Program-made: the position numbers and the translations under genes
NCBI RefSeq assembly: GCF_002102345.1
Contig: NZ_LQPP01000025.1
Span: 1 to 64,000 of the forward strand
Source: Mycolicibacterium peregrinum
GTDB taxonomy: Bacteria; Actinomycetota; Actinomycetes; Mycobacteriales; Mycobacteriaceae
Direction: 5' to 3'
DNA: 64,000 nucleotides
In this document: positions 35,961 to 45,430 of the stretch, one piece after another
Position numbering within the stretch: the stretch's first letter is position 1
How the letters are laid out: each line of letters begins with the position of its first letter
Notes under the pieces: model-generated
The model's input: only the letters and a program-made list of their open reading frames with translations
Databases searched by the model: none
Told to the model about the DNA's origin: nothing

Positions 35961-37733
35961 ATGACTCGACGGCACCGCCCCGCCTTCGTCTGGTTCCTCT
36001 TGCTCGGCCTGTTTCTTCCTGTCGTGGGATGCTCGTCGTCCCCGGACCCGGCTGACCGATTCGCCGCATTCGCCGATGCCCTGCAACGCAAGGACGCTCA
36101 CGGCGCGGCCGAGCAGACCAACGACCCCGCAGCTGCCGAGCCGGCAATCACCTCGATGTTCAACGGCATGGGCGATGCCGCCTCGGTCAAGGTCAGCGCC
36201 GAACCCGATGACCAGACCGGCGCCACGCTGAAGTATCAGTGGTCCTGGGGTGAGGGCCACGATTTCGGCTACGACACCACCGGCACCGCCGCCAAGGCCG
36301 GTGACGACTGGCTGATCACCTGGACCCCGACGCTGTTGCACCGAGATCTGCGGGACGGCTTGCGCTTTCAGTACAGCACCGACAGTGACCTGCAGACCCC
36401 GGTGCTCGACCGGACCGGCCAGCCGTTGATGACGTGGCAGACCGTTGGCGTCGTCTCGCTGGACCGCACCCACGTCGATGCCGCCGCGCCGCTCGCCGCG
36501 CTGTTGAACCGCTTCGACCCCACTACGACCGCGGAATCCATCGGCGCGCAGTTCACGTCGAACACCGACGATCGCGTGACGGTGATGAAACTGCGCGAAG
36601 ACGATCTCGCGCAGGTGCGCGACCAACTCGCCCAGATTCCGGGGGTCACCGTGGCCGAGCAGGGTGACCTGCTGACTGCCGACCGCCAACTGTCTTCGCC
36701 GGCCATCGGCGGGCTCACCGAGCTGTGGCATGACCGGATCACCAAAGCTGCCGGGTGGTCGGTCTATCTGGTTGACGCGGACAGCGCACCCGCGCAGCGC
36801 CTCACCGCGCAATCGCCCGCACCGACCGACCCGATGCGCACCACGATGGACCTCCGGCTGCAACTGCTCGCCCAACAGGCCGTCGACCAGGAGACGCGTC
36901 CCGCGGTGCTGGTCGCGTTGTCCGGCAAGACCGGCGGGATTCTGGCTGCCGCACAGAACACGGCCGCGGATCCCCAAGGCGCCATTGCCTTTTCCGGGCT
37001 CTACCCGCCGGGGTCGACGTTCAAGACCATCACCACCGCAGCCGCGCTGGAGGCGAACCTGGCCACCCCGGACAGCCCGGTGGCATGCCCCGGTCGGTTG
37101 ACGATCGAGAACCGCACCATCCCCAACGACGATGACTTCGACCTGGGGACAGTGCCTTTGGCCTCGGCGTTCTCCCACTCGTGCAACACCAGCATGGCGG
37201 CGCTGTCGGACAAGCTGCCCGCCGATGCGCTCACCAAGACGGCGCGCGCGTTCGGCATCGGGGTGGACTTCACCATTCCGGGGCTCACCACGGTCACCGG
37301 CCGGGTTCCCAACGCCGACACGGCCGCCCAGCGCGTGGAGAACGGTATCGGCCAGGCCACCGTAACCGTCAGCCCGTTCGGTCTCGCCGTCGCCGAGGCC
37401 AGCCTGGCGCACGGCTCGACGGTCCTGCCCAGCCTGGTCGACGGTCAGAAGGTGACCGCCGATACCCCCTCCGAAACGCTACCGGCCGGGGTCACCGCAG
37501 CGCTGCGGGACATGATGCGCAAGACCGTCACCGAGGGCACCGCCAGCCAGTTGAGCGACATCCCCGATCTCGGCGGCAAGACCGGTACGGCGGAATTCGG
37601 CGACAACACACACTCGCACGGTTGGTTCGCCGGGATCGCCGGCGACATCGCGTTCGCGACCCTGGTGGTCGGCGGGGACTCCTCGACCCCTGCGGTCAAG
37701 ATCTCGGGCGACTTCCTACGGTCCGCCGGCTGA
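35961..37733 (+). CDS. Penicillin-binding lipoprotein (Rv2864c-like transpeptidase)
   Basis: The 590-residue class B transpeptidase has a lipoprotein signal (VVGCSSS, cysteine 24), an NTF2-like MecA-N domain (about 30-140) and the transpeptidase domain. Its catalytic motifs are S352-T-F-K355, S407-C-N409 and K540-T-G542. It cross-links peptidoglycan outside the membrane. It begins 24 bp after the PE-PPE gene on the same strand. Architecture matches the mycobacterial lipoprotein PBP rather than the septal or elongation PBPs. Confidence 0.9.
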   Translation: MTRRHRPAFVWFLLLGLFLPVVGCSSSPDPADRFAAFADALQRKDAHGAAEQTNDPAAAEPAITSMFNGMGDAASVKVSAEPDDQTGATLKYQWSWGEGHDFGYDTTGTAAKAGDDWLITWTPTLLHRDLRDGLRFQYSTDSDLQTPVLDRTGQPLMTWQTVGVVSLDRTHVDAAAPLAALLNRFDPTTTAESIGAQFTSNTDDRVTVMKLREDDLAQVRDQLAQIPGVTVAEQGDLLTADRQLSSPAIGGLTELWHDRITKAAGWSVYLVDADSAPAQRLTAQSPAPTDPMRTTMDLRLQLLAQQAVDQETRPAVLVALSGKTGGILAAAQNTAADPQGAIAFSGLYPPGSTFKTITTAAALEANLATPDSPVACPGRLTIENRTIPNDDDFDLGTVPLASAFSHSCNTSMAALSDKLPADALTKTARAFGIGVDFTIPGLTTVTGRVPNADTAAQRVENGIGQATVTVSPFGLAVAEASLAHGSTVLPSLVDGQKVTADTPSETLPAGVTAALRDMMRKTVTEGTASQLSDIPDLGGKTGTAEFGDNTHSHGWFAGIAGDIAFATLVVGGDSSTPAVKISGDFLRSAG

Positions 37734-37759
37734 TCGACGCGGAGGAGGTGAGCGTCCTG

Positions 37760-39127
37760 TCAGGCGCCCGACGCGACCTCCAGCGCCTTGAGCGAGTCCT
37801 CCAGATGGCTGAGCATCCGCTGCAGGTGCGGCACACTGCGCCGGCAACCGACCAGGCCGAAATCCAGGTTGTCGGCGTTGTTGGCCAAGGTGATGTTCAT
37901 CGCCTGACCGTCCAGCGCGATCGACAGTGGATAGTTGCCGTCGAGCCGAGCACCCTTCCAGTACAACGGATGTCGCGGCCCGGGCACGTTGGAGATGACC
38001 AGGTTGAACGGCGGTGCCGTGGCTCTGACGAACCCGGGAACCGCGGCCAGGCCGAGCGGGGCGATCATCATCGCCGACAGCGCCAGTGCCTGCACCCGCG
38101 GTAGTTCGGAGAACACCTTCTTGTTGCCCCGCATCGACTCCCCGATGACATTCAGCCGCTCGGCGGGGTCGTCCACATCGGTGCCCAGATTGCACAGGAC
38201 CGTGCCGACCATATTGCCGCCCGCGTCGGCCTCGTGTTCGGCTCGCAGGCTCACCGGCACCATCGCGATCAACGGTTGGTCCGGCAGCGCGTCCTGTTCC
38301 AACAGGTAGGCACGTAGCGCTCCGGCGCACACCGCGAGCACCACATCGTTGACCGTGAACCCGGCCGCTCGCGAGATCCGCTGGAACCGCTCCAGCGGCC
38401 AGGACTGCGCCGCGACCCGGCGGGCTCCGCCGATCTTGACGTTGAACATGGTCTTGGGAGCCGCGAACGGCAGGGTGAGCTGCTGTTCGAGCAGCGCCGA
38501 CCGGGCCAGCTTGACCGTCGACGGCGCCAGCCCGGCGACCGAGCCGACGGTATCGGTGACCGTCCGCAGCACCGACGAACTCTGGTGCTCCCGCTTGCGG
38601 CGCGGCAGCGACCACGGCACCCGCACCTCGGTGTCATCGGGATCCTCCGACAGAGTGCGCATCAACAGCTTCAGCGCCGACACCCCGTCGATCAACGAAT
38701 GGTGCATCTTCGTGTAGACCGCGAACCTGCCGTCGGCGAGCCCCTCGATCAGGTGCGCCTCCCACAGCGGACGGTGCCGGTCGAGCAGGCCGCCGTGCAG
38801 ACGGGAGGTCAACTCCAGCAGATCCCGAACGCGGCCCGGGGTCGGCAGCGCCGACCGGCGCAGGTGGTAGTCCATGTCGACGTCGTTGTCGTAGGTCCAG
38901 CCGACGTTCGCGATGCCGCCGAGGATGGTCGCCGGGTGTTTGCGGAACACCGGCTGAATGTCGGTCTGGGCCACCATCTCCTCGTGCAGTTCACGCACGA
39001 AGTCACTGCCCGCGCCGGCCGGAGGTTCGTAGAGCGCGAGGCCACCGACATGAAACGGGTGCTCCCGCGTCTCAGCGATCAGGAACATCGAATCGGTCGG
39101 CGACATCAGATCCATGGACACATTCAA
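37760..39127 (-). CDS. Wax ester synthase/diacylglycerol acyltransferase (WS/DGAT)
   Basis: The 455-residue acyltransferase has the catalytic motif H142-H-x-x-x-D147-G in MHHSLIDGVS, and the C-terminal FNLVISNVPGPRHPLYWKGA block of the Tgs family. It joins acyl-CoA to diacylglycerol or alcohols for storage lipid at the inner membrane. The ATG at 39115 is an alternative start. Adjacent genes are on the opposite strand. Confidence 0.93.
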   Translation of the reverse strand: MNVSMDLMSPTDSMFLIAETREHPFHVGGLALYEPPAGAGSDFVRELHEEMVAQTDIQPVFRKHPATILGGIANVGWTYDNDVDMDYHLRRSALPTPGRVRDLLELTSRLHGGLLDRHRPLWEAHLIEGLADGRFAVYTKMHHSLIDGVSALKLLMRTLSEDPDDTEVRVPWSLPRRKREHQSSSVLRTVTDTVGSVAGLAPSTVKLARSALLEQQLTLPFAAPKTMFNVKIGGARRVAAQSWPLERFQRISRAAGFTVNDVVLAVCAGALRAYLLEQDALPDQPLIAMVPVSLRAEHEADAGGNMVGTVLCNLGTDVDDPAERLNVIGESMRGNKKVFSELPRVQALALSAMMIAPLGLAAVPGFVRATAPPFNLVISNVPGPRHPLYWKGARLDGNYPLSIALDGQAMNITLANNADNLDFGLVGCRRSVPHLQRMLSHLEDSLKALEVASGA

Positions 39128-39225
39128 CGCCGTTGCGACGAGCTCTGACGAAGACCGGACGAATCAGGCGAAACAAGTAGCCGACTACTCATGCACCGGC
39201 TGCGGCGAACGCCCAAGATCTAGAC

Positions 39226-39636
39226 ATGCTGAGCCCGACAGCAGCGCGCACCGCGCTGGCGGTGATCCGGATCCTCAATGGCGCGACCGCCCTTGTGGCG
39301 CCCGAAAGACTGCTCACCCGCCTCGGCGTCGACACCGCACACGATCGTTCGGCCGGCTATCCGTTCCGGATGTTCGGCATCCGGACCGTGCTGATCGGGC
39401 TGGATCTGCTCGTCCTGCGGGGCAGCGAACTTCGTCGGGCCGAGAACCTCGCGATCCTGATCCACGCCACCGACACCCTGTCGGCCGCCGTCACCACAGC
39501 GCGCGGCGATCTGCCGCGCCGCCACGGCGTGACGGCCACTGTCATCTCCGCCATCAACACTGCTCTCGCCGTAATCGCGTGGAAAGGATCCCGTCATGCC
39601 ATGGCTTCTCACGAGGTTGTTCCTCAAGACCACTGA
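39226..39636 (+). CDS. Small hypothetical membrane protein
   Basis: The 136-residue protein has about three or four hydrophobic segments (FRMFGIRTVLIGLDLLVL, TVISAINTALAVIAW and others). It resembles small DUF4267-type membrane proteins. Its last 41 bp overlap the start of the heme-peroxidase gene in a different frame, so translation of the two is likely coupled. No function is known. Confidence 0.65.
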   Translation: MLSPTAARTALAVIRILNGATALVAPERLLTRLGVDTAHDRSAGYPFRMFGIRTVLIGLDLLVLRGSELRRAENLAILIHATDTLSAAVTTARGDLPRRHGVTATVISAINTALAVIAWKGSRHAMASHEVVPQDH

Positions 39637-41371
39637 GCTGATCGACCGGCGGATCGGCTGGGACAAACTGCCGCCGATACTGGGCATCTCGGTGCTGGTC
39701 GGGATCCGCGACGCGTTGCGGGAACACAACTTGTACGACACCTATCAGGGCCGGCCACCGGAGGCTCCGACCGTGGAACCGACCGACTACCTGACCGTCC
39801 GGACGGCCGACGGTTCCTACAACGATCTCTCGGTGCCCTCGATGGGCATGGCGAACACCCGGTTCGGGCGCAATGTGCCGCCGGCCGAGGGCCACGCCGA
39901 GACGCTGCCGGAGCTGATGGACCCCAACCCCCGGCTGATCAGCACCAAACTGTTGCAGCGCCGCGAATTCCAGCCGGCCACCTCACTCAACGTGCTCGCT
40001 GCGGCGTGGTTGCAGTTCGAGACCCGCGACTGGTTCAGCCACGGCACCGACCCCAATCGGATGCTCGAGATTCCCCGCCCCGACGGTGACACCGAGTGGC
40101 CCGAGGCCACCATCAAGGTTCCCGCCACGGCCGTCGACCCCACGGCCGCGCCGGGCGGTTCGACCTTTGTCAACACCGAAACCCACTGGTGGGATGCCTC
40201 CCAGATCTACGGCAGCAACCAGGATTTCCAGAAGGCCATCCGCAGCGGCAAGGGCGGCAAGGTGCGCATCGACGCCGACGGGTTCATCGACATCGACCCG
40301 GCCCTCATCGGTGCTTCCGGCGGCGCGGACGGCTGGTGGCTGGGCATGGAGCTGATGGGCACGATATTCATGCGTGAGCACAACGCCATCTGCGACCGGC
40401 TCAAGGCGGCATATCCGAGCTGGGACGACGACCAACTGTTCAACAAGGCACGGCTGATCAACGCCGCGCTGATCGCCAAGATCCACACCATCGAATGGAC
40501 CCCGGCGATCCTCGGGCATCCGACCCTCCAGATCGGGATGCGAGCCAACTGGTTCGGCCTGGCCGGTGAGCGCGTCAAGGAATTGTTCGGGCGGCTGAGC
40601 TCCAGCGACGTGCTCAGCGGCATCCCAGGCTCGACCACCGACCACCACACCGCCCCGTATTCGATCACCGAGGACTTCGTCACCGTCTACCGGATGCACC
40701 CACTGGTGCCCGACGATTACGAATTCCTCAGCCTCACAACCGGAGTCGAGCCACGCCAACTCACCTTCGGCGAGATCCACGGCGGCGCGAACTCGCGCGG
40801 TGTCCTCAAGAGCATGGGTGTGGCCGAGTGCCTGTACTCGCTGGGCGTCGCCCATCCCGGCGCGGTCACCCTGCACAACAGCCCGAACTTCATGCGGAAC
40901 TTCCAGCGCACCGACGAGCACACACTCGACATGATCGCCACCGACATCCTGCGCTCCCGGGAACGAGGAGTCCCGCGCTACAACGACTTCCGCCGTGCGT
41001 TACGACTGAACCCGGTGACCAGTTTCGACCAGATCAGCGGCGGCGACGCTGCCACCGCCGCCGTGATGGCCGAGATCTACGGCGGCGACATCGAGAAGGT
41101 GGACACCACCGTCGGCATGTTCGGCGAGAAACTGCCCGAGGGTTTCGGCTTCAGCGACACCGCATTCCGGATCTTCGTGTTGATGGCCACCCGTCGCCTC
41201 AAGAGCGACCGGTTCTACACCGTGGACTTCACGCCGCGCGTCTACACCCCCGAAGGCATGGACTGGATCGACCACAACGACATGACCTCGGTGTTGCTGC
41301 GGCACTACCCCGAACTCGAGCCGTCACTGCGCGGGCAGCGCAACGCCTTCGCACCGTGGGCGCGGATATAG
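39596..41371 (+). CDS. Animal-heme-peroxidase superfamily protein (alpha-dioxygenase/COX-like)
   Basis: The 591-residue protein has the family catalytic loop VYRMHPLVPDDY, with Y365 and proximal H368 in the same Y-x-x-H spacing as plant alpha-dioxygenase. The distal region reads WLQFETRDWFSHG (138-150); by my alignment from memory the histidine of Q-F-x-x-H-D-W is an arginine (R144, CGC). The C-terminus (RRLKSDRFYTVDF, LLRHYPELE) matches the family end. It may oxygenate fatty acids, but the altered distal site makes activity uncertain. Confidence 0.83.
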   Translation: MPWLLTRLFLKTTELIDRRIGWDKLPPILGISVLVGIRDALREHNLYDTYQGRPPEAPTVEPTDYLTVRTADGSYNDLSVPSMGMANTRFGRNVPPAEGHAETLPELMDPNPRLISTKLLQRREFQPATSLNVLAAAWLQFETRDWFSHGTDPNRMLEIPRPDGDTEWPEATIKVPATAVDPTAAPGGSTFVNTETHWWDASQIYGSNQDFQKAIRSGKGGKVRIDADGFIDIDPALIGASGGADGWWLGMELMGTIFMREHNAICDRLKAAYPSWDDDQLFNKARLINAALIAKIHTIEWTPAILGHPTLQIGMRANWFGLAGERVKELFGRLSSSDVLSGIPGSTTDHHTAPYSITEDFVTVYRMHPLVPDDYEFLSLTTGVEPRQLTFGEIHGGANSRGVLKSMGVAECLYSLGVAHPGAVTLHNSPNFMRNFQRTDEHTLDMIATDILRSRERGVPRYNDFRRALRLNPVTSFDQISGGDAATAAVMAEIYGGDIEKVDTTVGMFGEKLPEGFGFSDTAFRIFVLMATRRLKSDRFYTVDFTPRVYTPEGMDWIDHNDMTSVLLRHYPELEPSLRGQRNAFAPWARI

Positions 41372-41381
41372 GCGCTGTGCC

Positions 41382-41918
41382 GTGACCGGTTTCCTCAACG
41401 GCATCCCCCGCGTCGATCTGAAAGCGCGGCCGTTGTGGAAACGCGAACTGTCCTGGGCGGTCGGGGGCAAGCTGTTCACCACCGAGCGAGCCGCGAGGTT
41501 CTGGCGGCGGCGGATCGCGCCGCTGGAAGGTCCGGTGATGAAGGCCACCGGCGGACGGGTCCGCATCAGCGTGGGCATACCGGTGCTCATCCTGACCTCG
41601 ACCGGCGCACGCAGCGGCAAGCAGTACGAGACTCCGCTGGCCTACTTCACCGACGGCGACGACGTGGTGCTGATCGCGTCCAACTACGGGCGTGACCGTC
41701 ACCCGAGCTGGTATCACAACCTGCTCGCGCATCCGGACTGCGAGCTGCACATCGGGCCGAACGGTGGGCGCTTCGTCGCACGGGAGGTCGCCGGCACCGA
41801 CCGCGACCGGCTCTATGCCCTGGCCGCCGATCGGCTGAACAAGGGCTGGAACACCTACGAACGACGCACCGACGGGATCCGCACCATCCCGGTGCTACGG
41901 CTGTCTCCTGCCGGATAG
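41382..41918 (+). CDS. Deazaflavin (F420)-dependent nitroreductase family protein (Ddn-like)
   Basis: The 178-residue split-barrel protein has the family features STGARSGKQYETPLAY, SNYGRDRHPSWYHNLLAHPDCEL, DRLYALAADRLNKGW and a C-terminal IPVLRLSPAG. These bind F420 or related deazaflavin. Start GTG at 41382, 10 bp after the peroxidase stop, so the two are probably co-transcribed. Mycobacteria carry many paralogs; the substrate is unknown. Confidence 0.88.
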   Translation: MTGFLNGIPRVDLKARPLWKRELSWAVGGKLFTTERAARFWRRRIAPLEGPVMKATGGRVRISVGIPVLILTSTGARSGKQYETPLAYFTDGDDVVLIASNYGRDRHPSWYHNLLAHPDCELHIGPNGGRFVAREVAGTDRDRLYALAADRLNKGWNTYERRTDGIRTIPVLRLSPAG

Positions 41919-41933
41919 CCACCCATAAAAAAA

Positions 41934-41961
41934 CTCCCCACCAGGGATAACTGGTGGGGAG
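41934..41961 (-). terminator. Intrinsic terminator of tRNA-Ser(CGA)
   Basis: CTCCCCACCAG (41934-41944) pairs with CTGGTGGGGAG (41951-41961) across a 6-nt loop. On the minus strand it is followed by a run of seven T (41927-41933 read as A on plus), so it ends transcription of the minus-strand tRNA gene just upstream. Confidence 0.9.
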
Positions 41962-41969
41962 ATCTATGG

Positions 41970-42057
41970 CGGTGGCGGAGGGATTTGAACCCTCGGACGG
42001 GGGTTACCCGTCACACGCTTTCGAGGCGTGCTCCTTAGGCCGCTCGGACACGCCACC
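41970..42057 (-). tRNA. tRNA-Ser(CGA)
   Basis: On the minus strand the acceptor GGTGGCG (42057 to 42051) pairs with CGCCACC (41977 to 41971). The anticodon loop is CTCGAAA, giving anticodon CGA. A long variable arm and GGTTCAAATCC T-arm are present. No CCA is encoded. Confidence 0.95.
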
Positions 42058-42099
42058 GTGTGGCAGCTTACCGGGCGAGTGCCGCAAGGCCCTAATCGC

Positions 42100-42555
42100 T
42101 TACCGCTGGGCCGCGAAGAACTCCTCCAGCAGGGCCGCGCACTCGTCGGCCAGCACCCCGCCGACCACCTCGGGACGGTGGTTGAGCCGGCGATCGCGGA
42201 CCACATCCCACAGCGAGCCGACCGCCCCGGTCTTGGGTTCCCACGCGCCGAACACCACCCGCGCCACCCGGGCAAGCACCAACGCGCCCGCGCACATCGT
42301 GCACGGCTCGACCGTCACGGCCAGCGTCGCACCCTCCAGCCGCCACCCGTCGCCGAGCACCCGGGCGGCCTCGCGCATCGCCACGATCTCGGCATGCCCG
42401 GCCGGGTCGCCGGTGGCCTCACGGACGTTCGCCGCGCGCGCCAACTCGGTGCCGTCGGCGGCAAACACCACCGCACCGATCGGCACGTCACGCGGACCGG
42501 CTGCCCGGGCAGCCCCCAGCGCCGCGCGGATCAGGGATTCGTCTGAGGCACTCAC
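42100..42555 (-). CDS. tadA: tRNA adenosine(34) deaminase
   Basis: The 151-residue enzyme converts A34 to inosine in tRNA-Arg(ACG). The zinc/catalytic motifs are H54-A-E56 in GHAEIV and P84-C85-T-M-C88. The partner gene upstream overlaps by ATGA (42552-42555). The tRNA-Arg(ACG) gene it serves lies at 61114-61186 in this same window. Corresponds to Rv3752c. Confidence 0.95.
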   Translation of the reverse strand: MSASDESLIRAALGAARAAGPRDVPIGAVVFAADGTELARAANVREATGDPAGHAEIVAMREAARVLGDGWRLEGATLAVTVEPCTMCAGALVLARVARVVFGAWEPKTGAVGSLWDVVRDRRLNHRPEVVGGVLADECAALLEEFFAAQR

Positions 42556-43058
42556 CGACCGAGCCGGTCGAGCACCGCCGACAGTTCGTCGGCGAAGCCC
42601 ATCTCGCGGGCGATCCGCCCGATCTGCTCGTCGGCGTAGAGGTCGGTCTCCGACAGGATCACCCCGAGCACGTCCTCGTGCAGACCGATGTCGGACAGCA
42701 CCGCGAGGTCGCCCTCTTCGAAGGGGTCCGAGTCTTCGAGATCCTCTTCTTCCAGGTCAGCGTCCAAATTCTCCAGCGCCTCGGCGGCGATGTCGTAGTC
42801 CAGTGCCGCGGTGGCGTCCGACAGCAGCAACCGGGTACCCGCCGGTGCCGGCCGCACGATCACGAAAAACTCGTCGTCCACATCGAGGAGCCCGAAGACC
42901 GCCCCGGCGCTGCGCAGCTCGCGAAGTTCGGTCTCGGCCGCGGTCAAACTCTTCAACGACGACGACCGCATCGGGGCGCACCGCCACTTGCCGTCCTCCC
43001 GGACAACGGCCACCCCGAAGCCATCGGGCAGGTCTGCCGGTGCACGCTGCGCCTCCAT
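42552..43058 (-). CDS. tRNA-adenosine-deaminase-associated protein (Rv3753c-like)
   Basis: The 168-residue acidic protein contains GFGVAVVREDGKWRCAPM at the start, an acidic middle (LDADLEEEDLEDSDPFEEGD) and FADELSAVLDRLGR at the end. It always seems to sit next to tadA in actinobacteria. It is translationally coupled to tadA. Function unknown. An 83-bp divergent space separates it from tyrA. Confidence 0.88.
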   Translation of the reverse strand: MEAQRAPADLPDGFGVAVVREDGKWRCAPMRSSSLKSLTAAETELRELRSAGAVFGLLDVDDEFFVIVRPAPAGTRLLLSDATAALDYDIAAEALENLDADLEEEDLEDSDPFEEGDLAVLSDIGLHEDVLGVILSETDLYADEQIGRIAREMGFADELSAVLDRLGR

Positions 43059-43141
43059 GCCCGCCTACGGTAGTCGCCGACCAGCAATTTTGACAGGGAT
43101 CACCCTCGGCCCCGGCCGGGTCCGTATGCCAACCTTGATGC

Positions 43142-44101
43142 GTGACGAACACACCCGTGTGCGTGTTGGGCCTCGGTCTGATCGGTGGCTCGCTGATGCG
43201 CGCCACCGCCGGGGCCGGCCGTGAGGTCTTCGGCTACAACCGGTCGCTGGAGTCGGTCGCGGCCGCCAAGTTCGACGGGTTCGACGCCACGGCGGACCTC
43301 GACGAGGCCCTGCGCCGGGCCGCCGACTCCAACGCGCTGATCGTGGTGGCGGTGCCGATGCCGGCCCTGCCGCAGATGCTCGACCGCATCCGCAGCACCG
43401 CACCTCGATGCCCGTTGACCGACGTGACCAGTGTCAAGGGCGCGGTGCTCGCCGAGGTGGAGCGAGCCGGCCTTCTGCAGAACTTCGTCGGCGGGCATCC
43501 GATGGCCGGAACCGCGCACTCCGGCTGGTCGGCCGGGGATGCTGCCCTGTTCACCGGTGCCGCGTGGGTGGTCAGCGTGGACGACCACGTCGACGCCCGC
43601 ATCTGGTCCCAGGTGGCCCAGCTGGCGCTGGACTGCCATGCCGTCGTGGTGCCGGCCCGCTCCGACGAGCACGACGCGGCTGCCGCCACGATCTCGCACC
43701 TGCCGCACCTGTTCGCCGAAACCCTGGCCGTGATCGCCGGCGAGGTGCCGCTGGCCTTCGCCCTGGCCGCCGGATCGTTCCGCGACGGCACCCGGGTCGC
43801 GGCCACCGCACCGGACCTGGTGCGGGCCATGTGTGAGGCCAACGCCGACCAGCTGCTGCCCGCGCTGGAACACGGCCTCGAACTGCTGACCCGAGCCAAG
43901 GAGACACTGGTGGCCACGGGGTCGGTGGCCGATCTGGTCGAGACCGGCCATGCCGCGCGGATGCGCTACGACAGCTTCAGCCGCCCCGAGATCATCACCA
44001 CAGTCGTGGGGACCGGCGACTGGCGGGCCGAGCTGGCCGCCGCCGGACGCGCCGGCGGGGTGATCAGATCCGCTCTGCCAGTCCTGGGTAATCAAGGATG
44101 A
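43142..44101 (+). CDS. tyrA: Prephenate dehydrogenase
   Basis: The 319-residue enzyme oxidises prephenate for tyrosine synthesis. It has the NAD-binding [23 protein letters not shown], the conserved [13 protein letters not shown], and the helical C-domain with [15 protein letters not shown]. The start is GTG at 43142. It ends in a 38-bp overlap with the convergent gene downstream. Corresponds to Rv3754; the pat aminotransferase at 61.4 kb would act next. Confidence 0.94.
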   Translation: MTNTPVCVLGLGLIGGSLMRATAGAGREVFGYNRSLESVAAAKFDGFDATADLDEALRRAADSNALIVVAVPMPALPQMLDRIRSTAPRCPLTDVTSVKGAVLAEVERAGLLQNFVGGHPMAGTAHSGWSAGDAALFTGAAWVVSVDDHVDARIWSQVAQLALDCHAVVVPARSDEHDAAAATISHLPHLFAETLAVIAGEVPLAFALAAGSFRDGTRVAATAPDLVRAMCEANADQLLPALEHGLELLTRAKETLVATGSVADLVETGHAARMRYDSFSRPEIITTVVGTGDWRAELAAAGRAGGVIRSALPVLGNQG

Positions 44102-44651
44102 AGCCGTCGGGATCCACCGTGATGGTGGTGTCGGCGACCGGCGAGCGCAGTTTCACCGCGGCTCCGGGCCCCGGGCTGCTGTAACTGATGTTCGCGGTCT
44201 CCACCGACAGGTCCGGCAACCGCACGTAGACCACCGGCAACGTCACCGACTCGGCGCGTTGGTGCAGACCCGTCCGCCGGATCGGCAGCGCGTTGAAGAA
44301 CGGGCTGAACACCAGGTCCACATCGAGCGCACCGCCGAAGTCCGAGCGCTTGGTCTGGGTGTGATCCTGCACCAGCCACATGTTCTCCTCATCGCGGGCG
44401 ATGGAGAGCTGGCGTTCCCGCTCGGCCAGCGTGACGGTCAGAGACAACCGCTTGGTCGCGCCGGTCTCGTCGGTGACCAGGTCATAGGAGGCCGAGAAGG
44501 CCGGATGGGACTCGGTGGAAGCCGCCACGATCCGGCCATAGGCCTTGATCCTGTTGCCCGACAGCTGAACCCGAGCGGATTCCATCCGGGGTTCGTCGTG
44601 CGCCCGCCAGGTCAACACTGCTGGCCAGGCACGATCCTTCTCGTCGCTCAC
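44064..44651 (-). CDS. Putative glycolipid-binding domain protein (Rv3755c-like)
   Basis: The 195-residue protein has [16 protein letters not shown] near the start and [20 protein letters not shown] in the second half, the pattern of the PF06475-type glycolipid-binding family. No signal peptide is evident. It overlaps tyrA at the 3' end by 38 bp and is ATGA-coupled to proZ upstream, so it is probably the last gene of that operon. Confidence 0.8.
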   Translation of the reverse strand: MSDEKDRAWPAVLTWRAHDEPRMESARVQLSGNRIKAYGRIVAASTESHPAFSASYDLVTDETGATKRLSLTVTLAERERQLSIARDEENMWLVQDHTQTKRSDFGGALDVDLVFSPFFNALPIRRTGLHQRAESVTLPVVYVRLPDLSVETANISYSSPGPGAAVKLRSPVADTTITVDPDGFILDYPGLAERI

Positions 44652-45430
44652 CCGTCTACCGTATGCGACGACGCGCGGCCTTCGTAGCCGAGTCCGGAAC
44701 TCCCCGCCGGACGCGATTCGAGGGCCACCTCGTCGTCGAGCAACGGCTGCGGAATCCGTCGCCGGCCTCCCAAGCGGCCACTACCGGGCACCGAGAGCCG
44801 CACCGCGAACGCCAGCGCGGCATCGAGAATCAGGGCCAACGCCGTCACCATCAGTGCACCCACCAGCGCGATGTGGAACTGCCGCACCTTGATGCCGTCG
44901 ATCAGGTACCGGCCCAACCCGCCGAGACTCGCGTAGGCCGCCACCGTCGCGGTCGCCACGATCTGCAGCGTCGCGGTACGCAGACCGCCCACGATCAACG
45001 GCAGCGCGTTGGGCACCTCGACCCCGAACAGCACCCGTCGCTCCGTCATGCCCATCGACCTGGCCGCGTCCACGACGGCGGGATCGACGTTCGCGATCCC
45101 GGCATAGGTGCCGGCCAGCAACGGCGGGATGCCCAACAGCATCAGGGCAACCGTCGGTGGCACCAACCCGAGTCCCCACAACAACACCCCGAGCAGCAGC
45201 ACGCCGAGCGTGGGCAGGGCGCGCAACGCGTTGACCCCGGTGACGACCAGGAACGTGCCGCGCCCCGTGTGCCCGATGATCAGTCCGACCGGGATCGCGA
45301 TGAGCGCCGAGGCCGCCACCGCGACGATGGTGTACTGCAGGTGTTCGACGATCCGGGCGCCCAGGCCCGCCGGGCCGGCCCAGTTGGCGGCGGTGAAGAT
45401 GAAGTCCAGTGCCTGCTGCAGAAAGTTCAT
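44648..45430 (-). CDS. proZ: Osmoprotectant ABC transporter permease ProZ
   Basis: The 260-residue permease has about five or six membrane segments and the EAA loop AARSMGMTERRVLFGVEVP. I start at the ATG at 45430 (MNFLQQALDF), which overlaps the proW stop by ATGA. The C-terminal 60 residues are a charged extension. It corresponds to Rv3756c in the glycine betaine/proline/choline uptake system. Confidence 0.92.
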   Translation of the reverse strand: MNFLQQALDFIFTAANWAGPAGLGARIVEHLQYTIVAVAASALIAIPVGLIIGHTGRGTFLVVTGVNALRALPTLGVLLLGVLLWGLGLVPPTVALMLLGIPPLLAGTYAGIANVDPAVVDAARSMGMTERRVLFGVEVPNALPLIVGGLRTATLQIVATATVAAYASLGGLGRYLIDGIKVRQFHIALVGALMVTALALILDAALAFAVRLSVPGSGRLGGRRRIPQPLLDDEVALESRPAGSSGLGYEGRASSHTVDG

